DNA of 6,947 bases from Promethearchaeota archaeon (GTDB lineage: Archaea > Asgardarchaeota > Lokiarchaeia > Sigynarchaeales > SOKP01): the NCBI GenBank assembly GCA_016839425.1, contig JAEOUI010000371.1, positions 1-6,947 on the forward strand. The letters are read 5' to 3'. The position numbers were made by a program, and so were the translations under genes. Below are positions 1-6,911 of this stretch, one piece after another (position 1 is the first letter of the stretch; each line of letters opens with the position of its first letter). The notes beneath the pieces were generated by a model. The model saw nothing but the letters and a program-made list of their open reading frames with translations, had not been told where the DNA came from and searched no databases.

Positions 1-837
1 AACGGTGATAGTCCTTATATGGATGATGTTTACGATCCGATAGTTCAATCAACTTATTGTATAAGTTATAATTACACAAAAGCATTAGAAATACTTAAAG
101 AGCACGCCGATTTCGATAACATATTAAATATTTGGAATGTTACCGATTCTGGTCACGAAGGAACAATATTAGGTCCTTACACTATCTATAATCCTTCTAA
201 TTGGGCAGACACATCTATTGCTTGTCAAATGTGGGCAGCAGACATTTCTGCTTTAAATATCACATGCGTTGCAACAGATGTTGATTTTTTTCACTCATAC
301 ATTCCATCAATCGAGACCGATAATTTCGATATGGTAATGCAAACTAATGGACCAAGACAAACGCAAACTCCTTTAAAATTCTTTAGTTTTCTTCAGGGAA
401 ATTCCACATGGAACCAAAATAGTTCCAATTGGGATTGTCCTGAATATATTGCTCTTTATCAAGAATTAGAAGTCCAAGCAAATAATATTACCGCTCAGCA
501 GAAAATCGTATCACAAATGCAGGAATTATTGGCTGCGGAGTTACCAGAAATTGTGTCGCACAATAACGGCTTTCTATACTTGTATAATAATCTTTTTTGG
601 GATGGATGGTTGAACGAGAATAACTTATACAACCAACCTGTTACAGTATATACTGTTAATGAAATAGCCATAAAAACAAGGCTCTATCTCAATCTCAGAC
701 CAACTGGGTTTCATCTTCCCCAACAGAATAATGCAATTTTTGGTTACGATAGTGTCATCATTTTCATTGGAATGGGGGTTACATCAGTAATTGTAATATT
801 AAGAAAATATCAGAAACCCAAATATTTTCAAACTTGA
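1..837 (+). CDS. ABC transporter solute-binding protein, family 5 (oligopeptide/dipeptide type), C-terminal part, membrane-anchored
   Basis: The frame is open from base 1, so this is the last 278 residues of a longer protein; the ATG at 19 is internal and not a likely start. The pattern fits the C-terminal lobe of SBP_bac_5 proteins. There is a helix-rich stretch with KALEILKEHADF, then a segment predicting binding to a distal lobe (ADISALNITCVATDVDFF followed by DNFDMVMQTNG), then a helix with QQKIVSQMQELLAAELPEIV, matching the family's 'eiQ.il.eelP.i' signature. The protein ends in a hydrophobic helix (about bases 745-801, IIFIGMGVTSVIVIL) followed by the basic tail RKYQKPK. That implies a C-terminal membrane anchor with the binding domain outside the cell, as is common in archaea. 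Several N-x-S/T sequons (NYT, NVT, NIT, NST, NSS) and four cysteines fit a glycosylated extracellular protein. The role is capture of peptides or other solutes for an ABC importer; the real substrate cannot be read from the sequence. No permease or ATPase gene is visible, and partners would lie upstream of the window. Confidence 0.85.
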   Translation, partial: NGDSPYMDDVYDPIVQSTYCISYNYTKALEILKEHADFDNILNIWNVTDSGHEGTILGPYTIYNPSNWADTSIACQMWAADISALNITCVATDVDFFHSYIPSIETDNFDMVMQTNGPRQTQTPLKFFSFLQGNSTWNQNSSNWDCPEYIALYQELEVQANNITAQQKIVSQMQELLAAELPEIVSHNNGFLYLYNNLFWDGWLNENNLYNQPVTVYTVNEIAIKTRLYLNLRPTGFHLPQQNNAIFGYDSVIIFIGMGVTSVIVILRKYQKPKYFQT

Positions 838-870
838 TTAAAATTAATAATTATTTATTTTGAAATAAGA
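838..870. terminator. Convergent intergenic gap, possible bidirectional terminator region
   Basis: The solute-binding protein gene and the HEAT-repeat gene end tail to tail with only 33 bases between their stop codons. The gap is almost pure A/T. It holds a short inverted repeat, TTATTT-TG-AAATAA (855-868), and T-rich stretches on both strands. Archaeal termination relies mainly on U-rich tracts, so transcripts from both sides could end here, but no strong T-run or GC-rich stem is present. The call is weak and rests on position and composition only. Confidence 0.2.
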
Positions 871-3795
871 TTATGTAAGAAGGAGGTTTAATCTTTTCGA
901 ACGCTTTCTACTTATGTCGAATTGATCCTTATAATAAATATCGAGCTTGATTTCGTCTGCATTTGGTGCAGACAAGTCTTTCTTGATATTTTTTCCGATC
1001 TTGAAAGCGTATTTGAATTTAAAATGTTTTGACTGCCCGAGTTCGCTTAGGTATAATAATCTTGGAAAGCTCTCTTTTTTCAATATTTTAAGATACGAAG
1101 GAATCGTCAAGGACATCTGAATGTCTTTAAACGATATATTAGTTGGGTTGCTCAATTTGAATTGGATGTATATCTTATTACCGATTGTTTTAATATCCTT
1201 AAAAAATAATAGGTCGTTTGTTTTTAATTCTGATTCGATTTTGAGAGATACTAATGAATCGTTAATAATTTTTGCGTTAATTTTATTTTTATTGATGAGA
1301 CCTAAGATCTTGGAATTTAATTCCTTTAAATCCATTTCTAAATAAGATGAAAGGATGTCCAAGGTGATAGGATTCATTATTTCCAAATAGTGATTGATTT
1401 TAGCGAGAAAAAGTTTTTCTTCGTTTTTATTTTCGAAAGCTCCTAATTTATTTATCAATAATTCTTTTGATTGATTCCATTTTTCAAGATACGGACGCAT
1501 ATAAAGATCGAATAAGTTATTGTCTTGAAGTATTTTTTCCTTTCCAATTAAATCCTCGATTTGCCTTTCCATATCCTCGATAAAGGATTGAATCTGAGCC
1601 GAATTCACCTCTATTAAATGTTTTGCGCTTGCAAATTCCTTTTTCTTAATTTCAAATTCGATCTTTGAGATAATGTTTTCAAAATTATCATTAATTTTCT
1701 TAAAACCCTCTATTCCTTGGGAAATAAGTTCTTGTATGTGGCCTTGGAGTATCTGATAAGCAAATTTAGTTTGCACTTCATTGATCTGATTTGGTTCCTC
1801 TTTTCCAACTGAAGCAATCTGGGAAAATTGTGTACCTTCCTTCACGCTTTTCAAGTTTCTGTCTAACTCGCTTAGAAATTCTTGTAACTTAATCTTGGTA
1901 GCGATCCACCTTCTTAATATTTCCTTGAAAATTTCTGTAAACTCTAAGTTATTAATCATTAATTCCCTGATATCTCCGTCTAAATTAAATAAGTCCTTTC
2001 GAATTTGAGTGATATATGAGAATTTTTCTTCGAATTCGTCTTCTAAACTATTTCCGGATAATAATTTATCAATGTTATGTTCAAAATCGTATTCCTTAAT
2101 ATATTCAAATTTTGCTTCTAAGACGCCAATCCTATCGTTTAAAAGCTTTATCTTTTGGTCTAATTCTTTAATAAATTCCTCTTTTCTTTCTGCGCATATT
2201 TCCGAAATGAATCCCTTAATAATACCAAGCTCCTCTATTATTTGAATCTTTGTTTCTTCCCATTCTTCGATTAATTCAAAGGCAAGTCTTTTGTATTCAA
2301 ACTTATTTATTTCCTTGTGGAACTTATTAATTTTCTTTATAATTCGGTTGTATAACTTGTTTAACTCATTCTCTGTACTATTGAATTTAAACTCTTTTAT
2401 ATTAGAATTAAGTTCTTCGCGGAATTCTGCGGGAATTTTTTGAAATTTAACGATCTTTTCCCTCAAGATTTCTAATTGCTGCTCGATTTGCTTAATTTTC
2501 TCCTCAATATTTTTAAACCTTTCCTTGATTTTATTGAGTGCAGAAATTAATTCTTTTTTAACATCAGAATCTCTTTCACGTTCTAACGCTTTTTGTAATT
2601 CAATAGTTGTCCAAACGGTAATTTTCTTATTGTTTAATATGAAACAAATGTTTTGAAGGAGCATTATAGTTTTTAGTCTTTCCCTCCAATATTTCGAATC
2701 TAACTTGTATAATATCTTGATTATTTCGTTTTCGATTTCAACTTGATATTCCTCAAACAATCGCTTCAAAACCAAAGCAATCCCATCTCGTATGTTTTCC
2801 GATGGATTTTCTAACTCATCAAAAATGTAATTAAATATCGTGCCGATTTTCTTTTGGCTCAAGTGATACAGAGCGTGTATCAAGTTAGCCCTATGTTCCT
2901 TATTGCTGGTCTCTAAAAGCTCGTGAATGAGATTCGCCCAAATTTGATCGAAATTATTTTCTGCAATACTCACTAAGGCGTCAATAACTTTTATCTGTAT
3001 ACGATATTCGTCTTCTTCCAAAAGTTTTATGAGTTTTGGTATTATTGGTATGACTTCTGACGATTTTTCCTTCCCAATTTCTCCAAATAACCAAATAATT
3101 AGTTCTTTTACTCGAGATTCTTCGTTATAAAGGAGGTTTAAAAGAACATAAAAAATCTTGTCTTTCGACAAGAAATAGGTGCTTAGAATTTTTAGTAATT
3201 CCGCAGCTGATCGGGCAACATCGTCGTCCTCGTCGCGCAAGTTGAGAATAGCAATGGAGAGAAGTGGTTCTAAATCTTTTAATTTGGTATAGTCTTGATT
3301 AAGAATATTTTGCAAGGTTTTAATGACATTGAGCTTTACTTTCCAATCATTGTCCATTAATTTTTCAGTAAATTCATCTATCATTTTCTGTAATTCACTT
3401 CTATCAATGTGCAATGATATGATGAGATTACCTACAATCTTGACTGCCAGTCTCCGGACGATGGCTTCTTGATCGTAATACCTCCCCTTAATTTTAGTAA
3501 TGTGCTCGATTAATAAATTAGGTCTATACATTGAAATCTGGTATAATATCTCCAATGTTACTAGTCGAATCCACGAATCGCTGTTATTTATGAATTTTGA
3601 AGCATGATTCACGACATCGAGTGCAATAGTGGGTGTTTTATCGCAAATTTGATTTAAAAGGCTTAAACTCTTATAAATTATTTCCGAATCAGTTTGCGAT
3701 TCGATTAATTCAAAAATATTCTCGGCCGCCTTCTCATAATTTCCTTGCAATATGAGATTTTTTATTCCTTTCGTGTTTACAGCTAGAGTCGTCAC
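871..3795 (-). CDS. Large HEAT-repeat / coiled-coil protein with winged-helix and ear-like C-terminal domains
   Basis: A 974-residue cytosolic protein with no signal peptide or membrane segment, rich in Lys and Glu. Residues 1 to about 425 form tandem alpha-helical pairs of HEAT type. The recurring pattern is an acidic turn followed by 'V+..A..lL', as in DEDDDVARSAAELLKIL near 188-204, ESRVKELIIWLFGEIGK near 226-242 and NPSENIRDGIALVLKRLF near 330-347. Residues about 425-455 are a heptad-like coiled coil. Residues about 460-780 are long charged helices. Residues about 793-852 resemble the winged helix that closes PCI domains (NPITLDILSSYLEMDLKEL, then LINKNKINAKI). Residues about 860-974 look like a beta-sandwich of ear/CARDB type (IYIQFKLSNPT, DIQMSLTIPSYLKIL, LDIYYKDQFDI). 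The start is a GTG at 3795 without a clear ribosome binding site; no ATG lies nearby. The gene sits alone behind its own TATA box. HEAT solenoids are protein-binding scaffolds, so a scaffold or complex-assembly role is inferred. I do not recognise a named family, and the partner is unknown. Confidence 0.85.
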   Translation of the reverse strand: MTTLAVNTKGIKNLILQGNYEKAAENIFELIESQTDSEIIYKSLSLLNQICDKTPTIALDVVNHASKFINNSDSWIRLVTLEILYQISMYRPNLLIEHITKIKGRYYDQEAIVRRLAVKIVGNLIISLHIDRSELQKMIDEFTEKLMDNDWKVKLNVIKTLQNILNQDYTKLKDLEPLLSIAILNLRDEDDDVARSAAELLKILSTYFLSKDKIFYVLLNLLYNEESRVKELIIWLFGEIGKEKSSEVIPIIPKLIKLLEEDEYRIQIKVIDALVSIAENNFDQIWANLIHELLETSNKEHRANLIHALYHLSQKKIGTIFNYIFDELENPSENIRDGIALVLKRLFEEYQVEIENEIIKILYKLDSKYWRERLKTIMLLQNICFILNNKKITVWTTIELQKALERERDSDVKKELISALNKIKERFKNIEEKIKQIEQQLEILREKIVKFQKIPAEFREELNSNIKEFKFNSTENELNKLYNRIIKKINKFHKEINKFEYKRLAFELIEEWEETKIQIIEELGIIKGFISEICAERKEEFIKELDQKIKLLNDRIGVLEAKFEYIKEYDFEHNIDKLLSGNSLEDEFEEKFSYITQIRKDLFNLDGDIRELMINNLEFTEIFKEILRRWIATKIKLQEFLSELDRNLKSVKEGTQFSQIASVGKEEPNQINEVQTKFAYQILQGHIQELISQGIEGFKKINDNFENIISKIEFEIKKKEFASAKHLIEVNSAQIQSFIEDMERQIEDLIGKEKILQDNNLFDLYMRPYLEKWNQSKELLINKLGAFENKNEEKLFLAKINHYLEIMNPITLDILSSYLEMDLKELNSKILGLINKNKINAKIINDSLVSLKIESELKTNDLLFFKDIKTIGNKIYIQFKLSNPTNISFKDIQMSLTIPSYLKILKKESFPRLLYLSELGQSKHFKFKYAFKIGKNIKKDLSAPNADEIKLDIYYKDQFDISRKRSKRLNLLLT

Positions 3796-3882
3796 GATCG
3801 CTTCGTTCGAGATTGTTAAATAATTTTACATTACAATTTCAATTTTGAAAAATCAAATACTATAATTAATTTCACTAAGAAG

Positions 3883-3892
3883 TATATATAAA
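3883..3892 (-). promoter_or_regulatory. Archaeal TATA box for the HEAT-repeat gene
   Basis: On the - strand the sequence reads TTTATATATA, close to the archaeal TATA consensus, with the purine-containing stretch GTAAA just upstream in the position of a BRE. A start of transcription about 25 bases downstream would fall near 3858, giving a leader of roughly 60 bases before the GTG at 3795. The region is very AT-rich, so chance matches are possible, but this is the best match in the 173-base gap between mfnE and the HEAT gene. It suggests that the large gene is transcribed separately from the nog1-mfnF-mfnE group. Confidence 0.45.
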
Positions 3893-3968
3893 TTTACAAT
3901 TTTATAATTAGTCCGTATTCATATCTTTAATTGCAAATTCATTTAAATTGTTATAATATATTATTTTG

Positions 3969-4724
3969 TTAAAGATTTGAATAGATCTTGGTGAATACTT
4001 TTTCTTGAATAGTCGAGTTATTAAAATATTTTAAAATTCTAGAATTTAAGCAAGAACCATTAATTAAAGTGCAAGAAATTTTATATTTGTCAATAAGCGT
4101 CGTAATATAATCGTCTATTGGTCTTGAAGATTTTATGAAGTTAGTATTATTGTTTAATTTCGTTAATTTATTTTTATCGACAGAAGTTCGATACTCACTC
4201 GAAGAAAACTCTTGCTTAATAACATTGCCTCCCACTGATTTAACATAAATTCCATCAATATTTTTAATCAAAAAACACTCCGTCAATCCTAATTCATTGG
4301 CCAAAATAATTGTTATCGAATCCGATGTAACATCCCAGGAATGTGGAAGGATGTCATTACTGCGCAACCATTCGTAAGGAAGGAAAATGAGTATATTCTC
4401 TAGATTTCCTTTCTTTAAATGAAATTTCAAGCGATTTATGGCTTTTATACATTTTAAACTCGAATTATTTTCGCACGCATCAAAACCGTTTTGATTCATC
4501 GCAAAAATCGCCATCCAATGGGCGAGATCATCTCCAAGACCAAATTTCTTATCTAAATCTCTTACAAAGTTTGCCCTGGTTCCTCCACCAGGAACGAGAA
4601 TAACACATGATATTACCCCTTTTTTTATCAAGATATGGAACTGATCTATCGTGCTTTTCAAGTTATCAGGTGTTTCTAATATTGCACCCCCAATCTTTGC
4701 AACTATTACTTTATGAGTATTTAT
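3969..4724 (-). CDS. mfnE: MfnE-like [5-(aminomethyl)furan-3-yl]methyl phosphate kinase (methanofuran biosynthesis)
   Basis: A member of the amino acid kinase superfamily. The characterised MfnE uses ATP to convert aminomethylfuran phosphate to its diphosphate, the donor used by MfnF. From the ATA at 4724 the protein has 251 residues. Family features visible are KVIVAKIGGAIL near 5-16 (strand and glycine loop with the phosphate-binding Lys10), VPGGG at 44-48, DDLAHWMAIFAM near 65-76, LPHSWDVTSDSI near 126-137 (a strong MfnE signature), LIKNIDGIY near 152-160 and a terminal LINGSCLNSRI near 220-230. The only conventional start, TTG at 4661, would remove the glycine loop, and no ATG, GTG or TTG lies between the upstream in-frame stop at 4731-4733 and that TTG. 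The N-terminal extension is therefore almost certainly translated, probably from ATA at 4724, which overlaps the mfnF stop. An alternative is a sequencing error in the start codon. The gene directly follows mfnF and should be translationally coupled to it. The family call is firm; the start is inferred. Confidence 0.85.
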   Translation of the reverse strand: MNTHKVIVAKIGGAILETPDNLKSTIDQFHILIKKGVISCVILVPGGGTRANFVRDLDKKFGLGDDLAHWMAIFAMNQNGFDACENNSSLKCIKAINRLKFHLKKGNLENILIFLPYEWLRSNDILPHSWDVTSDSITIILANELGLTECFLIKNIDGIYVKSVGGNVIKQEFSSSEYRTSVDKNKLTKLNNNTNFIKSSRPIDDYITTLIDKYKISCTLINGSCLNSRILKYFNNSTIQEKVFTKIYSNL

Positions 4725-5821
4725 TATATATCACCCAAAGAAGTATAATAGTATGCACACGCGACAGCAATGGCCGAAGAACTAACGCGCTCGGGGATCT
4801 GTACGATATCTTCAAATTTAAATATATTGCGAATTCCTAACATTTCTAATACTTTTTTAATTAAAAATTCACTAGCCAAACCTGTAATGACAAATTTAAG
4901 GTCTTCTTTAATGAAAAATGGTTTTCTTTCCTTCAATTCGTTCAAAAAAGCCTTTAATTCATCTGAAATTATCCTTAATTGGGCATTATACACATATAAA
5001 GCAATCGTTTCAAGTTCTTTTCGCGTTATGCTGTCTTTATCAAGACATATCACTCGAGCAAGTCTAGCATAGCAATTATCAATCGATTTCGACCGATTAT
5101 CTGCCGTGTCGATAAAATATTCTTCTTCTGTTATATTATCTAATACTCGGTGCACATCCGCAATTAAAGCAAATTTCTCAAACGATATTCTCAAATCCTT
5201 ACCTTTATAAGGCACGAAATGGCTAATTGATGGAATTGTTGCCCTCAACCCTCCCGTATAAACTAATTCGTGGTGCATGATACGTGAAACATCGTCCTTG
5301 CCTGCTGATATGGGGGTTGAATCAAATATTGGAATTATATCAACGGTTGTTGATCCGGCATCTATTAGAATGCACTGTGGTTCAAAATGACCTAAAAATA
5401 AAGCTGTTGAAACCCAGTTCGCAGCTGCAATTTTTGTATGATTTCGTCTGGCTTCGTTAATTTTAAGATATTCGTTCGTATTGCTAACAAAGAGTAGTTT
5501 ATGCTTATCGAAAACATTTTCTAAAGCATCAAGTATCGTTAAAACGCCCTCTTTTTTGGTTTGAAAAGCGTCAGAGAGTTCTGCTGTGATAGAAACACAA
5601 ATGAAATTGATTATATTCTTGTCAATATTAAAATCTTGCGTGCATTTTTCAGTAACTCTTCTTAACATGTTTGGAATATCTTTTAAAGTATTTTCCCAAA
5701 AGGGAAAATATTCGATATAAGAATAAGTATTTATGATTTTTTCGTCTTTAAATCTAATAATTGCGGTCTTAGTGTTTGCACCACCAATATCTAAGCCCAA
5801 GATTATTGAATCCTTCATCAT
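4724..5821 (-). CDS. mfnF: MfnF-like methanofuran biosynthesis synthase (H4MPT-linked C1 transfer pathway protein, hydantoinase/oxoprolinase fold)
   Basis: A 365-residue protein of the ASKHA (actin/hexokinase-like) fold in the hydantoinase/oxoprolinase-related group. The characterised MfnF condenses the aminomethylfuran diphosphate made by MfnE with gamma-glutamyltyramine, giving the aryl ether core of methanofuran. Visible motifs are the first phosphate loop GLDIGGANTKTA at 9-20, YFPFW at 38-42, SITAELSDAF at 77-86, AANW at 133-136, the second phosphate loop LIDAGSTTVDIIP at 152-164, YTGGLRATIP at 188-197, TADNRSKS at 239-246 and the adenosine-type loop GLASEF at 314-319. Together these identify the family well. 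The length is normal for the family. The start is ATG at 5821, overlapping the nog1 stop by four bases (ATGA). A second ATG at 5818 gives a one-residue shorter protein and touches the nog1 stop as TGATG. Either way translation is coupled to nog1. The stop TAA at 4726-4724 shares its last base with the proposed mfnE start. Related proteins occur in methylotrophic bacteria, so the exact acceptor in this organism is inferred. Confidence 0.88.
   Translation of the reverse strand: MMKDSIILGLDIGGANTKTAIIRFKDEKIINTYSYIEYFPFWENTLKDIPNMLRRVTEKCTQDFNIDKNIINFICVSITAELSDAFQTKKEGVLTILDALENVFDKHKLLFVSNTNEYLKINEARRNHTKIAAANWVSTALFLGHFEPQCILIDAGSTTVDIIPIFDSTPISAGKDDVSRIMHHELVYTGGLRATIPSISHFVPYKGKDLRISFEKFALIADVHRVLDNITEEEYFIDTADNRSKSIDNCYARLARVICLDKDSITRKELETIALYVYNAQLRIISDELKAFLNELKERKPFFIKEDLKFVITGLASEFLIKKVLEMLGIRNIFKFEDIVQIPERVSSSAIAVACAYYYTSLGDI
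4730..4735 (-). promoter_or_regulatory. Ribosome binding site deciding the mfnE start
   Basis: GGTGAT on the - strand matches the anti-Shine-Dalgarno core and lies inside the last codons of mfnF. Its end is five bases before the ATA at 4724, a normal spacing. It is too close (two bases) to the other candidate ATA at 4727 and about 68 bases from the TTG at 4661. It therefore supports initiation at 4724 despite the unusual codon. Confidence 0.5.
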
Positions 5822-6849
5822 TCAAATCTCTTTAACAAGTGCTGGACTAAATTATCGGAGTTTTCTCCCGTTAATGCGTTCGTTATGAATATATTTTCTT
5901 TTTTTAAATTAATCCTTTCTAAAATGTAATTAATTTCGTCCTCCTTGGCTAAATCCATCTTGTTCAAGACGACGATGATTTCTATGTTTCCTTCTTTTGA
6001 AAAATTTTGGGTAATTTCTTGATATAAATCTAATTGAGATTCCACGCTGTAACCCGAAGATGGGGTTGGATCAAATACAAATAAAATAATATCTGCGATG
6101 AGTTTTAATGCTAAAATTGCTTGTAATTCTATGGCATTCCTTTCTGACATCGGTCTATCTAAAATGCCAGGCGTGTCCATTATTTGGACCCGAATCTCAT
6201 CAAACCTTTTCTCGATGATCAAGTGTCCAAGAATTAATTTTTTCGTTGTAAACGGATATTCTTGAACTTCAATCTTTTTATTAGTTGATATAAGCTTTAC
6301 AAGGCTACTTTTTCCAACATTCGGCGCTCCCGCACAAACAACACACGGTTGCGTATAATCTAATGATGGAATGCTTCGTAAAGCGCCCCTTATCTCGTTG
6401 AGGTAGCTAAAATTCTTGTCTTGTTTGTATAAGATTGACGAAACTCTTCCAAATGTGGCCCTTCTAATTTGGTCTCCCTCTTTTGGTCTTTCGATTTTAT
6501 TCAAATGCTTGATAGATTCTCGTTCAATCTTGCTTAAAACTGGTAATATTCCATTTAGTTTTCCTAAAGTTAATTTTAACTCATCCGCATCTACGAGGAT
6601 CGATGCGAGTTCTCGATAAAAATCGGGAAGTTCGTCAATTATAGGGACGCTTTTAATGATCTTTAATATCTTATCAATGATGACTTTTATGGCTACCTTG
6701 ATCCTTTCTCCTTCCTTTTTTTTTGCCTTAATGAGGATGGGGGCGTTAGCAGAAACCTGTGCGGAACTTCTCATTGCTTTTTTAAATGCTATATCGAGCA
6801 CTTTTTGGGATGTTGGCAAGTAGGCAAAGTTTAGGAAGGGATTATCCAT
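5818..6849 (-). CDS. nog1: Nog1-type GTPase, 50S ribosomal subunit assembly
   Basis: A 343-residue TRAFAC GTPase of the Obg/Nog1 group, of typical archaeal Nog1 length and without the long C-terminal extension of the eukaryotic protein. Residues 1 to about 160 form the helical N-terminal bundle specific to Nog1. The G domain follows: G1 GAPNVGKSS at 174-182, G2 YPFTTK at 198-203, G3 DTPG at 225-228 followed by ILDRPMSERNAIELQAI, G4 NKMD at 296-299 and G5 TNALTG at 323-328. All nucleotide-binding residues are present. The family acts in large ribosomal subunit maturation, where the helical bundle binds rRNA; this is established for eukaryotes and assumed here. I chose ATG at 6849 because GTGAT lies four bases upstream and because family members start close to the 'NPF' motif. 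A GTG at 6858 would add three residues. The gene is the first of a tight group with mfnF and mfnE. Confidence 0.93.
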   Translation of the reverse strand: MDNPFLNFAYLPTSQKVLDIAFKKAMRSSAQVSANAPILIKAKKKEGERIKVAIKVIIDKILKIIKSVPIIDELPDFYRELASILVDADELKLTLGKLNGILPVLSKIERESIKHLNKIERPKEGDQIRRATFGRVSSILYKQDKNFSYLNEIRGALRSIPSLDYTQPCVVCAGAPNVGKSSLVKLISTNKKIEVQEYPFTTKKLILGHLIIEKRFDEIRVQIMDTPGILDRPMSERNAIELQAILALKLIADIILFVFDPTPSSGYSVESQLDLYQEITQNFSKEGNIEIIVVLNKMDLAKEDEINYILERINLKKENIFITNALTGENSDNLVQHLLKRFE

Positions 6850-6853
6850 GACA

Positions 6854-6858
6854 ATCAC
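6854..6858 (-). promoter_or_regulatory. Ribosome binding site for nog1
   Basis: GTGAT on the - strand, four bases before the ATG at 6849, matches part of the GGTGAT core also seen before mfnE. It supports the ATG rather than the GTG at 6858, because that GTG is itself part of this site. Confidence 0.4.
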
Positions 6859-6899
6859 GATTTTAAATCTCTGAATTAATAGAATAAAGTAAGGATAGA

Positions 6900-6911
6900 A
6901 TAATATTTTTT
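6900..6911 (-). promoter_or_regulatory. Possible TATA-like element upstream of nog1
   Basis: The - strand reads AAAAAATATTAT about 50 bases upstream of the nog1 start, a plausible distance for an archaeal promoter with a leader of roughly 25 bases. The match to the TATA consensus is imperfect, and the flank is so AT-rich that this could be chance. It would drive nog1, mfnF and mfnE. The rest of 6859-6947 shows no other gene or structure. Confidence 0.22.

Noticed and set aside
19..837. Solute-binding protein starting at the ATG at 19 as a complete small gene
   Set aside because: The frame continues upstream to base 1 and the product would lack a signal peptide and the N-terminal lobe; it is the tail of a longer gene cut by the window edge.
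1121..1345. Open frame of 74 codons on the + strand
   Set aside because: It lies wholly inside the HEAT-repeat gene on the other strand, shows no recognisable motif, and reflects the AT-rich coding sequence read backwards. The same holds for + strand frames at 2009-2245, 4607-4840, 4770-5072 and 6416-6619.
3953..3964. Perfect AT-only palindrome ATAATATATTAT just after the mfnE stop
   Set aside because: It contains no G or C and has no following T-run, so a stable terminator stem is unlikely; such palindromes are expected by chance in this composition.
3969..4661. mfnE beginning at the TTG at 4661
   Set aside because: This start would delete the conserved KIGG loop that the in-frame upstream sequence clearly encodes, and no ribosome binding site stands in front of it.
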